A stretch of 64,000 nucleotides of DNA from Cryomorphaceae bacterium 1068 (GCA_027214385.1 JAPVXR010000003.1:372001-436000), one strand, 5' to 3'. Shown: positions 25,438-35,192, counted from the stretch's first letter. A program made the numbers and translations. The notes: generated by a model not told the origin, from the letters alone.

Positions 25438-26981
25438 TTATAGCTTGGAAATCTTTGTGCTGACCATTCCTGAATCACCAGAAAAAAGGAGGATGTACAT
25501 CCCAGATGGAAAATCGGCAATATCAAGCTGATTCATGCCTATGCTTACATTCACTTGATCGATTTTCTTCCCATCGATCGAATAGATTTCCAACTTGTCG
25601 TAACCCGATGGAATGATCAATTGAACCCTATCCTGCGCTGGATTCGGGAATACTTCGACTGGAATCTCAACATATTCTTTTGTGGAAACGACCTCGGAGC
25701 AGATCTCTGATTCGTCGATTTCCCATGGTATCACCTCGATGGGCAGTTCGGTTGTAAATGCCTTGACCAAGTCAAACTCTAAGGGACTGTTTATTACCAT
25801 TGGAGTGATTTCCTCCAAATCTATATCCACGGACACTTCATTGCAAGGAGCTTGTCCATCACTGGCACGGGCATTCAACCTTACTTGACCAATTAAGTTG
25901 CGACCAACCGTTAGTAATCTGTTGTCTTCCAACGTCAACCGAAAGGAAAACGATGTTCCTCCTCCACTTTCAATCGCTGACGACCAATTGAGTATTGCGT
26001 CAAGGTTGATTTCTGCAAGAATAGGAAGAAAGCCATTTTCAGATAAAAAGTTTAATCCCACTACTACACTTCCGTTGTCCCTTATTTCTATTCCAGAAGT
26101 ACTCTCGTTGAATCCATTCCCTTCTCGGTAAATTCTAACTGCATCGTAAACAACACCGTCGACATCAGTTCTTAAAATCAGACCGTTGACACTCTTTCCT
26201 GAAGATTCAGGATCAAACCTGGTCCCGGCAATAGATATGTCGCTATTCTCATTTACAGAAATCGAATAAGCCGCACTCGTTTCTCCGACGTCGTATTTCT
26301 TGAACCACAACGCTTCCGTTTCTGTAAAGGCCAAAATGAACGGTACATTTCTGCTAACTGAATTATCGAATATTTCACCGGTGGCATAGAAGGTATCGCT
26401 GTCGGATTTGACTACATCTTCTATTTGAACTCCTGTCCCATCGTCAAAAAGCTCATAGCGGGCTTGGAGACTTCCCTCTGAATCGGTTACCAATACTGAG
26501 GATGGTTGACTAGAAACGCCATAGCGAATCACAGAGACAATATTGCCTGAAGCCATTTCTGATGTGTGAAAATCCGTTCATCAAAAGATCCATTGTACAT
26601 CTTTTGCCAAATTACAGCACCGTCAGGATCGATCTTGATTAGGCCTCCTCCAACATCAAAGGCAAATTCTTGCCGCATCGTCCCGCCAAGGAGAATATTT
26701 CCATCGGCGAGCACTTCAATGCTTCCCAAATCATCTCTTCGAAGCGTGCGGTACCAATTTGCCCAGGCTACCTCAAAGTCAGCATTTACTTTAACGACCA
26801 CCGACATTGTGGAGTCAATGAACATATTGTTGCCGGAACAGGCAAAATAACTATTACTCATGCCATCCGTAGCCACATCACTGACGGTCAATGAATATGG
26901 AGAATTCCATGATTTTTCGAAAATAGTTTGGGCTGAAACAGTGAGATTCAGCAGAAAGAGAATAGCCAGCAGTTTTTTCAT
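25438..26981 (-). pseudogene. Secreted T9SS-sorted protein interrupted by a one-base frameshift
   Basis: Two overlapping minus-strand frames form one gene. The first (26981 to 26529) has a signal peptide (L-T-V-S-A-Q) and repeat-like segments (G-S-I-E-V-L-A-D-G-N-I-L-L-G-G) and stops early. The second (from 26556 to 25438) continues the same repeat style and ends with a T9SS sorting domain (V-F-P-N-P-A, G-M-Y-I-L-L-F). Adding one base in the A4 run at 26569-26572 (T4 on the coding strand) would join them as R-I-F-H-T-S-E-M-A-S-G. The intact product would be about 514 residues of a beta-propeller-like secreted protein. It is either a fresh pseudogene or a sequencing error. Confidence 0.7.
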
Positions 26982-27139
26982 GATTGGTTCAGTTTAACGG
27001 TCAGTGAAAAGTAATCAATCTTTCCGAAAGCATGGAGCTTGATAGCAAGGCCGCTAAGATCTAAAAGCGCAAAAGGACAGTTAACTTGAATAAGCAACCT
27101 TTTAGATTTTGCTGTTCACCTTTTTGATTTTTTTTCGAT

Positions 27140-27157
27140 ATTCATGTAAACATGAAT
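27140..27157. promoter_or_regulatory. 18-base palindrome directly before the T9SS propeller gene
   Basis: ATTCATGT, two As, then ACATGAAT form an inverted repeat with perfect eight-base arms, ending one base before the ATG at 27159. As DNA it could be an operator for a dimeric repressor. As RNA it would hide the start region. Confidence 0.4.
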
Positions 27158-27158
27158 T

Positions 27159-29381
27159 ATGAGGTACCTATACTTAGCACTCTTGATGCTCTTCGCCCAT
27201 GCGCTTCTTGCACAGAACGTAACCATTATTCAAATTCAAACTGTACCAGAAGGTGGCGGAGATGCATCCACTCTTCTGGGCCAGACTGTCACAACCAGCG
27301 GTATTGTTACCTCAACAATAGGCGGGGACAATTTGGGAGCAGTTTATATTCAACAAGCATTTGCAGCTGCATGGGGCGGATTACGTTTGTTTAGTGGTGA
27401 GGGTTTGGAGGCACTGAATATAGGCGACTCTATTCGTGTTGACGGAATGGTAAGTGAGGTAGATGGTGAAACTGTTTTAGAATCTGTATCCAATATTGAA
27501 GTTCTTTCGGAAGATGCTTCACACTTCGTAAATCCTCAATATCCAGACCCTGCAATTTTTGAAAGTTGGAATTATGAAGCAGAACAATACGAGGGCATGG
27601 TAGTGGTCTTTCAAAACTTACCCGACCCACTCTTGGTTACCGAACAAAATGCAGATGGAAGTTCCAATTTTGGAGAGTGGCGCGTAGGTCGCTCATTGGA
27701 TAATCCTCAAGAAGGTTGTCGCGTGCTTTCGGGTAGGGTGACATCCTCATTGCTATCCTCACTCAACGTTTCCTATGTGAACGATGAGCTTTGGTTTAAC
27801 AATTCAGGGCAAATGCAAGTAGATCCCATAGTAGTCAATGCAGGCGATTCTTTTGACTTTGTTCAAGGTATTCTAAGTGAATCATTTTCAAATCATAAAT
27901 TATTACCTCGAAACAATATGGATTTTGAGGAGGAGACAGTCGACTCTTTTGAAGGTGATGATGTTGTCCTCACTGCGTTGGGAGTCTTTTCCACGGAAAC
28001 TACAGAAGCCCGGTTGATACTTGGTAATGATATTGTGACAGCGATTCATCAACTCTCTTTCGAGCCTGCAGTGAATGATCCCGGAATTGTCATATACAAC
28101 TTGGATGGAACCAGAAATACGAATTTCGGGGATGACGGAATTTTCATGATCGAAGGAGATGAAAGCTTCGCCCCTAAAGGCATAGCTATGACGAGTGATG
28201 GGAATTACTTGATGGCTGCCCAGACTTCTTTCAATGACGGTACGGCTGGTATAGTTTACGAGGTCTTGGCGGATGGAAGTGGGTTAAACCCTTCGTTTGG
28301 AGAAAATGGAAAAGTCTTCATCGACGCAGCTACCGACTTTATGACGATCGAAAAAATGCTGTTAAACGACGATGGGGAAATATTCTTGGCAGGTGGAGAT
28401 TTTAGTGATCTCTTCGTTGTAAAGTTGAATCCAGACGGAACCTTGGCCGATGAGTATGGTGAAGGTGGTGTTGTCACAATTGACCATTTCGACAATGATA
28501 ATTTCATGAACGCTACTTTGCATCCGAATGGAGACATTTCTTTGGCGTTTTACGTTTTCACTGATTTCAAACTAACAAGGATAGATGCTCAAGGTCAACT
28601 AATAACCGATTTTGGCACTGACGGAGTATCATCCATAGTATTCGAGGGTCAAATGGCACCACAATTTGATATGGTTCCCGAAGAAGCAGAGCTTCTTATC
28701 GCAGGTTTCCAAACTGTAGAAGGTGCAGCAAAGCACACTATATTCAGGGTTGACAATGATGGAGAGATCATTGAAGATTTTGGCGATGATGGTTTTGTTT
28801 TGGGCTCCATCTCTCCAACTGAGCGCGAAGCATTTTTTGCCGTGACTAGATTAGCAGACGGTAACATCGCAGTCGGAGGCGTTATCTCAGATACGGTAGA
28901 CGTCATTACATGGTCAAGAGGTATTATGGTGGCCGTCTTTGATCCAAATGGATTATTGCTTGGTTCTGAGATTCGGTACACGAACAATAATTCAGAGGCA
29001 AATGCTATTTTCGAAGATGAGAACGGAATGCTCTACGTCGCGGGTCAGCTGGAAGGTCTGGACTTTCCACCTTCGGCGGGAGCCCTAGTTCGTTTTGATC
29101 CTTTTGAATTTCTTAGTTCAAGCTCTACTGAGCCAATATTGAATTTTCATGTCTTTCCAAATCCGACTATGGGCGCATTCAATATCGAATTGGGTGAAGA
29201 GTCCATTAGCGAGATCAGGGTTTACGATATAACGGGAAGATTAATTGATTCGAAAAGCATGAACTCCCACTCGGAAATAATTTCATACCATTTGAATGCT
29301 CCGGCAGGAATGTACATTCTCCAAATCAGTACGGAATCCGGTAAATCGGCTACCCAAAAAATTCAAATAGAGAATAATTAG
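27159..29381 (+). CDS. Secreted OB-fold and delta-60-repeat protein with T9SS sorting domain
   Basis: 740 residues. A signal peptide (ending A-L-L-A-Q near 19) is followed by an OB-fold-like domain (about 30-200: G-I-V-T-S, Y-I-Q-Q, V-D-G-M-V). A run of delta-60 or propeller repeats comes next (about 310-650), of the form L-N-P-D-G-T-L, then F-G-x-D-G. A type A T9SS sorting domain closes the chain (F-P-N-P-T-M-G, D-I-T-G-R, A-G-M-Y-I-L-Q-I). It is exported to the surface or medium; the ligand is unknown. The propeller part resembles the frameshifted gene upstream. Confidence 0.75.
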   Translation: MRYLYLALLMLFAHALLAQNVTIIQIQTVPEGGGDASTLLGQTVTTSGIVTSTIGGDNLGAVYIQQAFAAAWGGLRLFSGEGLEALNIGDSIRVDGMVSEVDGETVLESVSNIEVLSEDASHFVNPQYPDPAIFESWNYEAEQYEGMVVVFQNLPDPLLVTEQNADGSSNFGEWRVGRSLDNPQEGCRVLSGRVTSSLLSSLNVSYVNDELWFNNSGQMQVDPIVVNAGDSFDFVQGILSESFSNHKLLPRNNMDFEEETVDSFEGDDVVLTALGVFSTETTEARLILGNDIVTAIHQLSFEPAVNDPGIVIYNLDGTRNTNFGDDGIFMIEGDESFAPKGIAMTSDGNYLMAAQTSFNDGTAGIVYEVLADGSGLNPSFGENGKVFIDAATDFMTIEKMLLNDDGEIFLAGGDFSDLFVVKLNPDGTLADEYGEGGVVTIDHFDNDNFMNATLHPNGDISLAFYVFTDFKLTRIDAQGQLITDFGTDGVSSIVFEGQMAPQFDMVPEEAELLIAGFQTVEGAAKHTIFRVDNDGEIIEDFGDDGFVLGSISPTEREAFFAVTRLADGNIAVGGVISDTVDVITWSRGIMVAVFDPNGLLLGSEIRYTNNNSEANAIFEDENGMLYVAGQLEGLDFPPSAGALVRFDPFEFLSSSSTEPILNFHVFPNPTMGAFNIELGEESISEIRVYDITGRLIDSKSMNSHSEIISYHLNAPAGMYILQISTESGKSATQKIQIENN

Positions 29382-29388
29382 AAAACAG

Positions 29389-29439
29389 CCCCGACTTAGC
29401 GAATTGATTCTTGGACATACTCTTTATCCGGGGTTTTTA
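29389..29439 (+). terminator. Possible terminator after the propeller gene
   Basis: CCCCG (29389-29393) can pair with CGGGG (29429-29433), which is followed by five Ts. The loop of about 35 bases is long for an intrinsic terminator, so the call is weak. Confidence 0.3.
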
Positions 29440-29453
29440 GGATAGAAAATCCA

Positions 29454-29461
29454 TACCTTTG
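29454..29461 (+). promoter_or_regulatory. Promoter -7 box of mnmA
   Basis: TACCTTTG is a perfect match to the Bacteroidota TAnnTTTG element, 20 bases before the ATG of mnmA. Confidence 0.55.
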
Positions 29462-29480
29462 CCCGTCCATTTTATTCACT

Positions 29481-30647
29481 ATGAAAAGAGTAGTTGTAGG
29501 CCTTTCGGGCGGTGTTGATTCCAGTGTTACGGCATACTTGCTTAAAGAGCAGGGCTACGATGTGGTGGGGCTTTTCATGAAGAATTGGCACGACGAATCA
29601 GTTATCATAGCCAATGAGTGCCCGTGGATTGAGGACAGCAACGACGCCATGCTGGTGGCACAATCGCTGGGTATTCCCTTTCAGGTAATTGACCTAAGCG
29701 AGCAATACAAAGAGCGGATCGTCGACTACATGTTTGCCGAGTATCAGGCAGGACGCACACCAAATCCTGATGTGCTCTGCAACAGAGAAATAAAATTTGA
29801 CGTGTTTCTAAAAACGGCTTTGAGTCTTGGAGCAGACTATGTCGCAACGGGTCACTATTGCCGAAAGGCCGAAACAGAAGTGGACGGAAAGCCTGTGTAC
29901 CGACTTCTTGCGGGGAAAGATGACAACAAAGACCAAAGCTATTTTCTCTGCCAGGTATCGCAAGATCAATTGGCGAAAGCCCTCTTCCCTATTGGCGAAA
30001 TGGAGAAATCGGAGGTGCGCAAGATCGCGGCTGAGCAAGGGTTGGCTACCGCCGAAAAGAAAGATTCTCAGGGGCTATGCTTTATCGGGAAAGTAAAACT
30101 CCCTGACTTCCTTCAGCAACAGTTAGAGCCGAAAACCGGAGAGATTGTCGAGATTCCTTCGGAAGCTGTGCACCAAACCAATGGTTCGGCTACCGTTGAG
30201 GCAATGATTGCTCCCCATGAATTTAAGCCGGAAATGGGTAAGGTAGTCGGTGAGCACAGCGGAGCGCACTACTTCACAGTAGGTCAGCGCAGAGGCTTGA
30301 AGGTGGGCGGCACACCGAAACCACTATTTGTAATTGGCACCGATGTGGAAAGCAATCGCATCTATACAGGCCAAGGAGATGACCATCCAGGACTTTACCG
30401 AAAGGGACTTTCTATTAAGAATGACGAGGTTCACTGGATACGGGAAGATCTCAAAATGACAAAGGGAGAAGAGCGAATGTATTTGGCTAGAATCCGCTAC
30501 CGACAAGCGTTGGAAGAAGCCACCCTAATTCAGACTGCTGACGAGATGCGGGTTATTTTCAAAGACGCCCAACGAGGTGTAGCTCCGGGACAGTTTGTGG
30601 CGTGGTATGAGGGTGAGGAGCTGATTGGCTCGGGAGTTATTGCGTAA
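29481..30647 (+). CDS. mnmA: tRNA-specific 2-thiouridylase MnmA
   Basis: 388 residues. The PP-loop S-G-G-V-D-S-S-V lies at the N-terminus. The catalytic cysteines are C100 in P-N-P-D-V-L-C-N and C200 in D-S-Q-G-L-C-F-I-G, and T-G-H-Y lies near 121. MnmA adds sulfur to position 2 of the wobble uridine of tRNAs for Lys, Glu and Gln. It is cytoplasmic and of full length. Its 3' end overlaps the convergent glycosyltransferase gene by 11 bases. Confidence 0.96.
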   Translation: MKRVVVGLSGGVDSSVTAYLLKEQGYDVVGLFMKNWHDESVIIANECPWIEDSNDAMLVAQSLGIPFQVIDLSEQYKERIVDYMFAEYQAGRTPNPDVLCNREIKFDVFLKTALSLGADYVATGHYCRKAETEVDGKPVYRLLAGKDDNKDQSYFLCQVSQDQLAKALFPIGEMEKSEVRKIAAEQGLATAEKKDSQGLCFIGKVKLPDFLQQQLEPKTGEIVEIPSEAVHQTNGSATVEAMIAPHEFKPEMGKVVGEHSGAHYFTVGQRRGLKVGGTPKPLFVIGTDVESNRIYTGQGDDHPGLYRKGLSIKNDEVHWIREDLKMTKGEERMYLARIRYRQALEEATLIQTADEMRVIFKDAQRGVAPGQFVAWYEGEELIGSGVIA

Positions 30648-31599
30648 AACCTACCTTCTCTTCTACCACATACCGATTTCGATCAGGTGAAATACTTCTG
30701 GTCAATTCCGCCAAAAAGCCTCCTATGAAAAGCTGAGTCCCAATGATCATTGCCGTTAAGGCGACGTAGAATAGTGACATGTCGGCAATGTTTCTGGCGA
30801 GAATACCCTGCGACAAAGCCCAAAGCTTGTAGGCGCCCAGATAAGCGAATACGCCAAATCCAATCAAGAACATCAATGCGCCATAAGTTCCGAAAAGGTG
30901 CATGGGCCTTTTTCCGTAGCGGGAAACAAAACTGACGGTGAGCAAATCGAGCGGGCCATTGATAAAACGGGAGATCCCGAATTTGGTCGTTCCGTATTGA
31001 CGAGCGCGGTGTTCGACCACCTTCTCTCCTATTTTGGTGTAGCCTGCTCTTTTCGCCAATACGGGAATGTAGCGGTGCATATCGCCGTAGAGCTCCACGT
31101 TTTTGACCACCTTCTTTTTATAGGCTTTCAGTCCACAATTGAAATCATGAAGGTAAATACCCGACATCTTGCGGGTAGCCCAATTGTAAAGCTTCGTAGG
31201 AACGGTCTTGGTAATGGGATCGTAGCGTTTCTTTTTCCATCCCGATACCAGATCGTAATCATCTTCCCGAATCATGCGCACCAACTCTGGAATCTCATCA
31301 GGAGAATCCTGAAGGTCAGCATCCATGGTGATGACCACATCTCCGGTGGCGGCTTGAAAAGCTGTCTGGAGGCCTGCGGCTTTACCGTAGTTCCGCGCAA
31401 AGCGAATGCCTCTAACTTCAGGAAATTGTTCCGAAAGTTTCAGGATGACCTCCCAACTCTCGTCGGTACTGCCATCATCAAGCAAAATAATTTCCCCTTC
31501 GAGCGAATTTTCTTTAAAAACCCGATCTATCCAACTCACCAACTCAGGCAGGGACTCGGCTTCATTTAGAAGCGGAATACAAATGGAAATTTTCTTCAA
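30637..31599 (-). CDS. Membrane glycosyltransferase family 2 (DPM1/GtrB-like)
   Basis: 320 residues. The GT-A domain has D41-D-G-S-T and M-D93-A-D95-L-Q-D-S-P, the nucleotide-sugar and metal site, as in dolichyl or undecaprenyl phosphate glycosyltransferases. Two C-terminal transmembrane helices (about 235-258 and 272-298) anchor it. It probably moves a sugar to a lipid carrier for envelope polysaccharide. It lies four bases after the DUF4199 gene in one operon, an arrangement familiar in Bacteroidota. Confidence 0.88.
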   Translation of the reverse strand: MKKISICIPLLNEAESLPELVSWIDRVFKENSLEGEIILLDDGSTDESWEVILKLSEQFPEVRGIRFARNYGKAAGLQTAFQAATGDVVITMDADLQDSPDEIPELVRMIREDDYDLVSGWKKKRYDPITKTVPTKLYNWATRKMSGIYLHDFNCGLKAYKKKVVKNVELYGDMHRYIPVLAKRAGYTKIGEKVVEHRARQYGTTKFGISRFINGPLDLLTVSFVSRYGKRPMHLFGTYGALMFLIGFGVFAYLGAYKLWALSQGILARNIADMSLFYVALTAMIIGTQLFIGGFLAELTRSISPDRNRYVVEEKVGFTQ

Positions 31600-31602
31600 T
31601 AC

Positions 31603-32136
31603 CTATCCGTCAAGTGTTTCTGCGCCTCCTTCGGGGTTGCGCTTTAGAATGGCTGACAATATGAGACTAATCACCGCGTAAAAAATCAAAGCGATACCAA
31701 AACTCTTGATTTGACCCAAAACTGTGTATCTCTCAAGTGAATCAGCTTCTGCATCACGCAAAACCTGTTCACGCATTTCATCATCCATCCCTCCCATAAA
31801 GTTATTGGTCATTTCAAGCGTTTGAGCAGTCATTCTCTCAGGAAATTCAGTGTCGATAACCTGAATGTAAAGCAACTGAAAAATCACTCCAATTGCACCA
31901 CCAATTAACAACCCAACGAAGCTCAGCTTGAATGCCTCTCCAAAAGTGATAAATCCACCGTTGCCTTCTCTCTCTTTTCGAATAAAAATAACAGGAAGAA
32001 TTATGGCAATCAGAAATCCTACGATGCCGATGATTGAAAGAACAACCATTCCAGGCTCTAAAACTACCATTAACAAGAAGAGGAGTATGCCAAGTACTCC
32101 CATTGTAATCCCTAGGTTAAGCGCATTTTTATTCAT
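31603..32136 (-). CDS. DUF4199 membrane protein
   Basis: 177 residues with four hydrophobic segments (about 8-26, 30-50, 67-90 and 146-166) and the F-I-T-F-G-E-A-F-K region typical of DUF4199 proteins of Bacteroidota. The function is unknown. It is co-transcribed with the glycosyltransferase downstream. Its start lies about 90 bases from the SRP RNA gene on the other strand. Confidence 0.75.
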   Translation of the reverse strand: MNKNALNLGITMGVLGILLFLLMVVLEPGMVVLSIIGIVGFLIAIILPVIFIRKEREGNGGFITFGEAFKLSFVGLLIGGAIGVIFQLLYIQVIDTEFPERMTAQTLEMTNNFMGGMDDEMREQVLRDAEADSLERYTVLGQIKSFGIALIFYAVISLILSAILKRNPEGGAETLDG

Positions 32137-32216
32137 GATCTGTTTAGTTTAGTTCTCGACAAATATAGAAACGCACAGGAAAATTAAGTTTTTTATGGTG
32201 AAGCAATTTTGTTTTA

Positions 32217-32224
32217 TACATTTG
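32217..32224 (+). promoter_or_regulatory. Promoter -7 box of the SRP RNA gene
   Basis: TACATTTG matches TAnnTTTG exactly and ends five bases before the first base of the SRP RNA, as expected for this promoter class. Confidence 0.65.
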
Positions 32225-32228
32225 CGGC

Positions 32229-32325
32229 GGGCAAGTCTCATGCGACCAGCTCCTGCGGAACTCCCCCAGGCCCGGAAGGGAGCAAGGGTACGTGGTCGTA
32301 GCGGTGCGACATGAGTAGCTTGCCC
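32229..32325 (+). ncRNA. ffs: Signal recognition particle RNA (4.5S type)
   Basis: 97 bases. The ends GGGCAAG and CTTGCCC pair perfectly. The centre holds the conserved SRP domain IV hallmark CAGGCCCGGAAGGGAGCA, with its GGAA tetraloop and the flanking internal loops that bind Ffh. A run of eight Ts follows at 32328-32335 as terminator. The RNA scaffolds protein targeting to the membrane. Confidence 0.93.
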
Positions 32326-32338
32326 ACTTTTTTTTGCC

Positions 32339-33157
32339 ATGAATCGAAAAGTAGTACTCGTCACGGGAGGCTCATCGGGAATAGGGCTCTCCATCTGCAA
32401 ACATCTCTCCCACCAAGGATTCACGGTATACGGAACCAGTAGAAAGGTAACTAACGGTGATCGTCCCCACGGTTTCGACATGGTTCAGATGGAAATCACC
32501 GACCGCACCTCAATCCAAACAGCCATAGATTTTATTCTAGAAAAAGAAGACACTATTGATGTCTTGGTCAATAACGCCGGTACAGGTATGGCAGGTGCCG
32601 TAGAAGATGCTACGACCGAAGAAATAGACTACATTTTCAGATTGATCGTGTTCGGTGCCCTCGATGTTTCGAGAGCAGTAATCCCAACAATGAGAAAAAA
32701 TAGTTCGGGGAAAATTATCAACATATCCAGTATTGGTGGTGAATTTGGCCTACCCTTTCGGGGAATATACTCAGCGGCCAAAAGCGCCTTGGATCGATTC
32801 TCAGAAACCCTGCGAATGGAATTGAGCCCTTGGAATATTTACGTGAGCACTATTCAGCCGGGCGACATCAAAACCAATATTAACAATACCCGAATTACTG
32901 CCGCCAAGAGCCACTCTGAAGATTCTCCATATCACAAGATTTTCTCCAAACTCTACAAACAAATCAGCGAAGAGGTTGCTACCGCTAAAGATCCGATCAT
33001 CGTAGCCAAAATCGTAGAGAAGATCATCAAGTCCGATTCGCCCAAGATGCGTTATCCCGCTGCCACTTTCGTACAAAGGCTTTCCATCTCATTGAATCGT
33101 GTTCTCCCCACCGAAGTTTTTCAAAAGATGCTCCAGTGGAGGTATCCGGTGAAGTAG
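32339..33157 (+). CDS. Short-chain dehydrogenase/reductase
   Basis: 272 residues with the classical SDR motifs: T-G-G-S-S-G-I-G at 9-16 (cofactor), N78-N-A-G81, the serine in N-I-S-S-I, and catalytic Y144-S-A-A-K148. The substrate is unknown. The ATG lies 13 bases after the end of SRP RNA and overlaps the trailing part of its T-run, so there is no room for a separate promoter close to the gene. Translation may depend on readthrough of the SRP terminator or on a promoter inside the SRP gene. Confidence 0.9.
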   Translation: MNRKVVLVTGGSSGIGLSICKHLSHQGFTVYGTSRKVTNGDRPHGFDMVQMEITDRTSIQTAIDFILEKEDTIDVLVNNAGTGMAGAVEDATTEEIDYIFRLIVFGALDVSRAVIPTMRKNSSGKIINISSIGGEFGLPFRGIYSAAKSALDRFSETLRMELSPWNIYVSTIQPGDIKTNINNTRITAAKSHSEDSPYHKIFSKLYKQISEEVATAKDPIIVAKIVEKIIKSDSPKMRYPAATFVQRLSISLNRVLPTEVFQKMLQWRYPVK

Positions 33158-33310
33158 TATTAAGACAGAAGTATCAAGTATTAAGACGGTAGTATTAAGT
33201 ACTAAGAGGATTTACGAGTTCTTAATACTTTGTAATTAATACCGCTAAATTATTAAGACGGCAGTATTAAGAAGATGTACAAGGCTTAATACTTTGTACT
33301 TAATACTTCA
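33155..33310. repeat. Cluster of short direct and inverted AGTATTAAG repeats
   Basis: The nine-base word AGTATTAAG and its complement CTTAATACT recur between the SDR gene and ndk: AGTATTAAG at 33156-33164, 33191-33199 and 33263-33271, and CTTAATACT at 33221-33229, 33285-33293 and 33299-33307. The copies can form hairpins 33191-33229 and 33263-33293. A longer word ATTAAGACGG with T or C next is also repeated. The origin is unknown; it may be a slippage-expanded terminator. Confidence 0.6.
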
Positions 33311-33328
33311 TACAATCCTTCAAATCCC

Positions 33329-33336
33329 TACCTTCG
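33329..33336 (+). promoter_or_regulatory. Promoter -7 box of ndk
   Basis: TACCTTCG is one base from TAnnTTTG and lies 40 bases before the ndk ATG. Confidence 0.45.
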
Positions 33337-33376
33337 CGCCGAATTTTCAAAGAAATCACAATAAAGACCTCGAAAA

Positions 33377-33799
33377 ATGGCAACGAATAGAACATTTACA
33401 ATGCTTAAGCCCGATGCGGTTGAAGCGAAAAACACAGGTAAAATCATCGACATGATCATCGAAGCAGGATTCGAAATCAAAGCAATGAAATTGACTCACC
33501 TCAACGAAAGCGAGGCGAAAGAATTCTACGCGGTTCACAGCGAGCGTCCGTTTTACGGCGAATTGGTAGAGTATATGACAAGTGGTCCTATCATCGCTGC
33601 TATCTTGGAAAAAGACAATGCCGTAGCCGACTTCCGCAAATTGATCGGAGCTACTGACCCTACTGAAGCTGAAGAAGGAACGATCCGTAAGAAATACGCA
33701 GAATCTAAAGCAAAGAATGCCGTTCACGGTTCTGACAGCGACGAAAACGCAGAAATAGAAAGCAACTTCCACTTCTCCGGAAGAGAGATGGTGGGTTAG
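33377..33799 (+). CDS. ndk: Nucleoside diphosphate kinase
   Basis: 140 residues. M-L-K-P-D-A-V near the start and the active-site N-A-V-H117-G-S-D-S mark the family; H117 carries the phosphate. It equalises nucleoside triphosphate pools. The length is normal and the gene stands alone between the repeat cluster and a clear terminator. Confidence 0.96.
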   Translation: MATNRTFTMLKPDAVEAKNTGKIIDMIIEAGFEIKAMKLTHLNESEAKEFYAVHSERPFYGELVEYMTSGPIIAAILEKDNAVADFRKLIGATDPTEAEEGTIRKKYAESKAKNAVHGSDSDENAEIESNFHFSGREMVG

Positions 33800-33877
33800 T
33801 AAATAGCAGCTAGTCTTTAGTCGCTAGCTATTATTTGTAGCATTCTAGATACCAGCTTCTATCGACTAGGAGCTAAT

Positions 33878-33910
33878 AAAAGCCACTTGAGAGATCGGGT
33901 GGCTTTTTTT
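33878..33910 (+). terminator. Terminator of ndk
   Basis: GCCAC (33882-33886) pairs with GTGGC (33899-33903). The stem is extended by flanking A/T pairs and followed by seven Ts, about 80 bases after the ndk stop. Confidence 0.6.
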
Positions 33911-33984
33911 GCTTTAGGACAGACTGTGCTTTCAAGAATATCAAATAGTTAAAAACAGCGAAAGCATATTCGAAGATTTGTTGA

Positions 33985-33992
33985 TTATATTT
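33985..33992 (+). promoter_or_regulatory. Promoter -7 box of the T9SS protein gene
   Basis: TATATTTG matches TAnnTTTG exactly and lies 16 to 22 bases before the two candidate ATG starts. Confidence 0.45.
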
Positions 33993-34008
33993 GAGAATAC
34001 TAAAGCTT

Positions 34009-34857
34009 ATGGCTATGAAACTGATACTATTCTTGTTCTTCTGTGCTTTTATCAATTTTTCTTTTGCCCAAACCAGCATTACCTATGGAGAAGCGTTCAA
34101 TTTTGATGTTGGTGATGAATTTCACTACACTGGTTCATATCTTGCTACTAATTGGTACGGGTCACAATATTATGTCTTCACCTCACGTAAATTCACCATT
34201 GTATCAAAGACATTCTCAGCTGACGGTGATACAGTCTTTTATCACAGGGAAGGACTCAAGCTTAATGAATCTACAGAAGAAGTTCTCCTCAACGAGATTA
34301 ACGAAACATTCTACTCTACCAATCTAGACGATTATATTCTTGGAGCTGACAGCACGTATATTGATCCTGAAAGATATTTAGGAAAGACAATTCATTTGCT
34401 TTACGATTCTACTATATCGGAAGATGGTGAACTAACTAGCTTGAATAAAGCCGAGTATGTTCTAGGGTTAGGCGCCCCGAAATATATCAACTATGAAAAC
34501 TACGGTCTGGTCTATGATGATATCAGTAGTAGTTTAGTTTATTTCTATAAATCTGAAACTGGCGAAGAATGGGGAACACAATTGGTTCTCTCTACTTCGA
34601 ATGTCATGGACGAGTCAGAAATAGCCTTATACCCGAATCCGTCTAATGGCCTTTTGAATTGGGACTCAAAATCAGACTTAGACTCTCCAATTGCTATAGA
34701 GATTCTTGATTTGACAGGAAGAACGGTGATGTCAATAATCGGAGGAATCTCGATCAATCAAGTCGATACCTCCGAATTGCCAGAAGGCACATACCTGTTA
34801 AGAATGGAATTTGAAAAGGGAACCTTAACCAAGCGGTTTGTATTACAAGGGAATTAG
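34009..34857 (+). CDS. Secreted protein with T9SS sorting domain, function unknown
   Basis: About 282 residues, starting at ATG 34009 or 34015. The signal peptide ends near N-F-S-F-A-Q. The middle (about 20-195) has no family I recognise; it is rich in Y, T and D and looks all-beta. The last 80 residues carry a T9SS domain: L-Y-P-N-P-S-N-G, D-L-T-G-R and L-P-E-G-T-Y-L-L-R. The export route is clear and the function is not. Confidence 0.7.
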   Translation: MAMKLILFLFFCAFINFSFAQTSITYGEAFNFDVGDEFHYTGSYLATNWYGSQYYVFTSRKFTIVSKTFSADGDTVFYHREGLKLNESTEEVLLNEINETFYSTNLDDYILGADSTYIDPERYLGKTIHLLYDSTISEDGELTSLNKAEYVLGLGAPKYINYENYGLVYDDISSSLVYFYKSETGEEWGTQLVLSTSNVMDESEIALYPNPSNGLLNWDSKSDLDSPIAIEILDLTGRTVMSIIGGISINQVDTSELPEGTYLLRMEFEKGTLTKRFVLQGN

Positions 34858-34898
34858 CTGTTCTCTACAAATCTCAATTCCCACTACCCCGTAGCATC

Positions 34899-35192
34899 TC
34901 AATGAATCTCCACCCCGGTAATCAATCGATGTCCAATCTCCTTGTTGATGGTCCGTACGATATTCTCCTTGTCGTAACTCAACTCCTGACGTAATGCAGC
35001 CGAGGTCACCTGCACTTTTAATATCCCCTTTTCAATCTTGATTTTTCCAGTATGGCGAGCCACAGCAGGGCCCATCAGCTTTTCCCAATAGGTCGTGACG
35101 GCGGCGGTGTAGTAGCCTTCTTCCAGTCCGTAAGCCTTCAGCAGTCGGTTGATTACGTCACCCAGTTCTTCCTCGTTTTTGTCTCTACGCAT
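34899..35192 (-). CDS. DUF721 protein coded with recF
   Basis: 97 residues from the ATG at 35192 (M-R-R-D-K-N), which overlaps the recF stop by eight bases; a longer in-frame start at 35246 would sit inside recF. The pattern G-D-V-I-N-R-L, W-E-K-L-M-G-P-A-V-A-R-H-T and L-R-Q-E-L fits DUF721 (DciA-related) proteins. These usually follow recF and are linked to replication or helicase loading. Confidence 0.8.
   Translation of the reverse strand: MRRDKNEEELGDVINRLLKAYGLEEGYYTAAVTTYWEKLMGPAVARHTGKIKIEKGILKVQVTSAALRQELSYDKENIVRTINKEIGHRLITGVEIH

Noticed and set aside
27430-27630. Antisense frames inside the propeller gene and similar shadows in recF, paaC, tex and the cytochromes.
   Set aside because: They have no homology I recognise and lie wholly inside well-supported genes.
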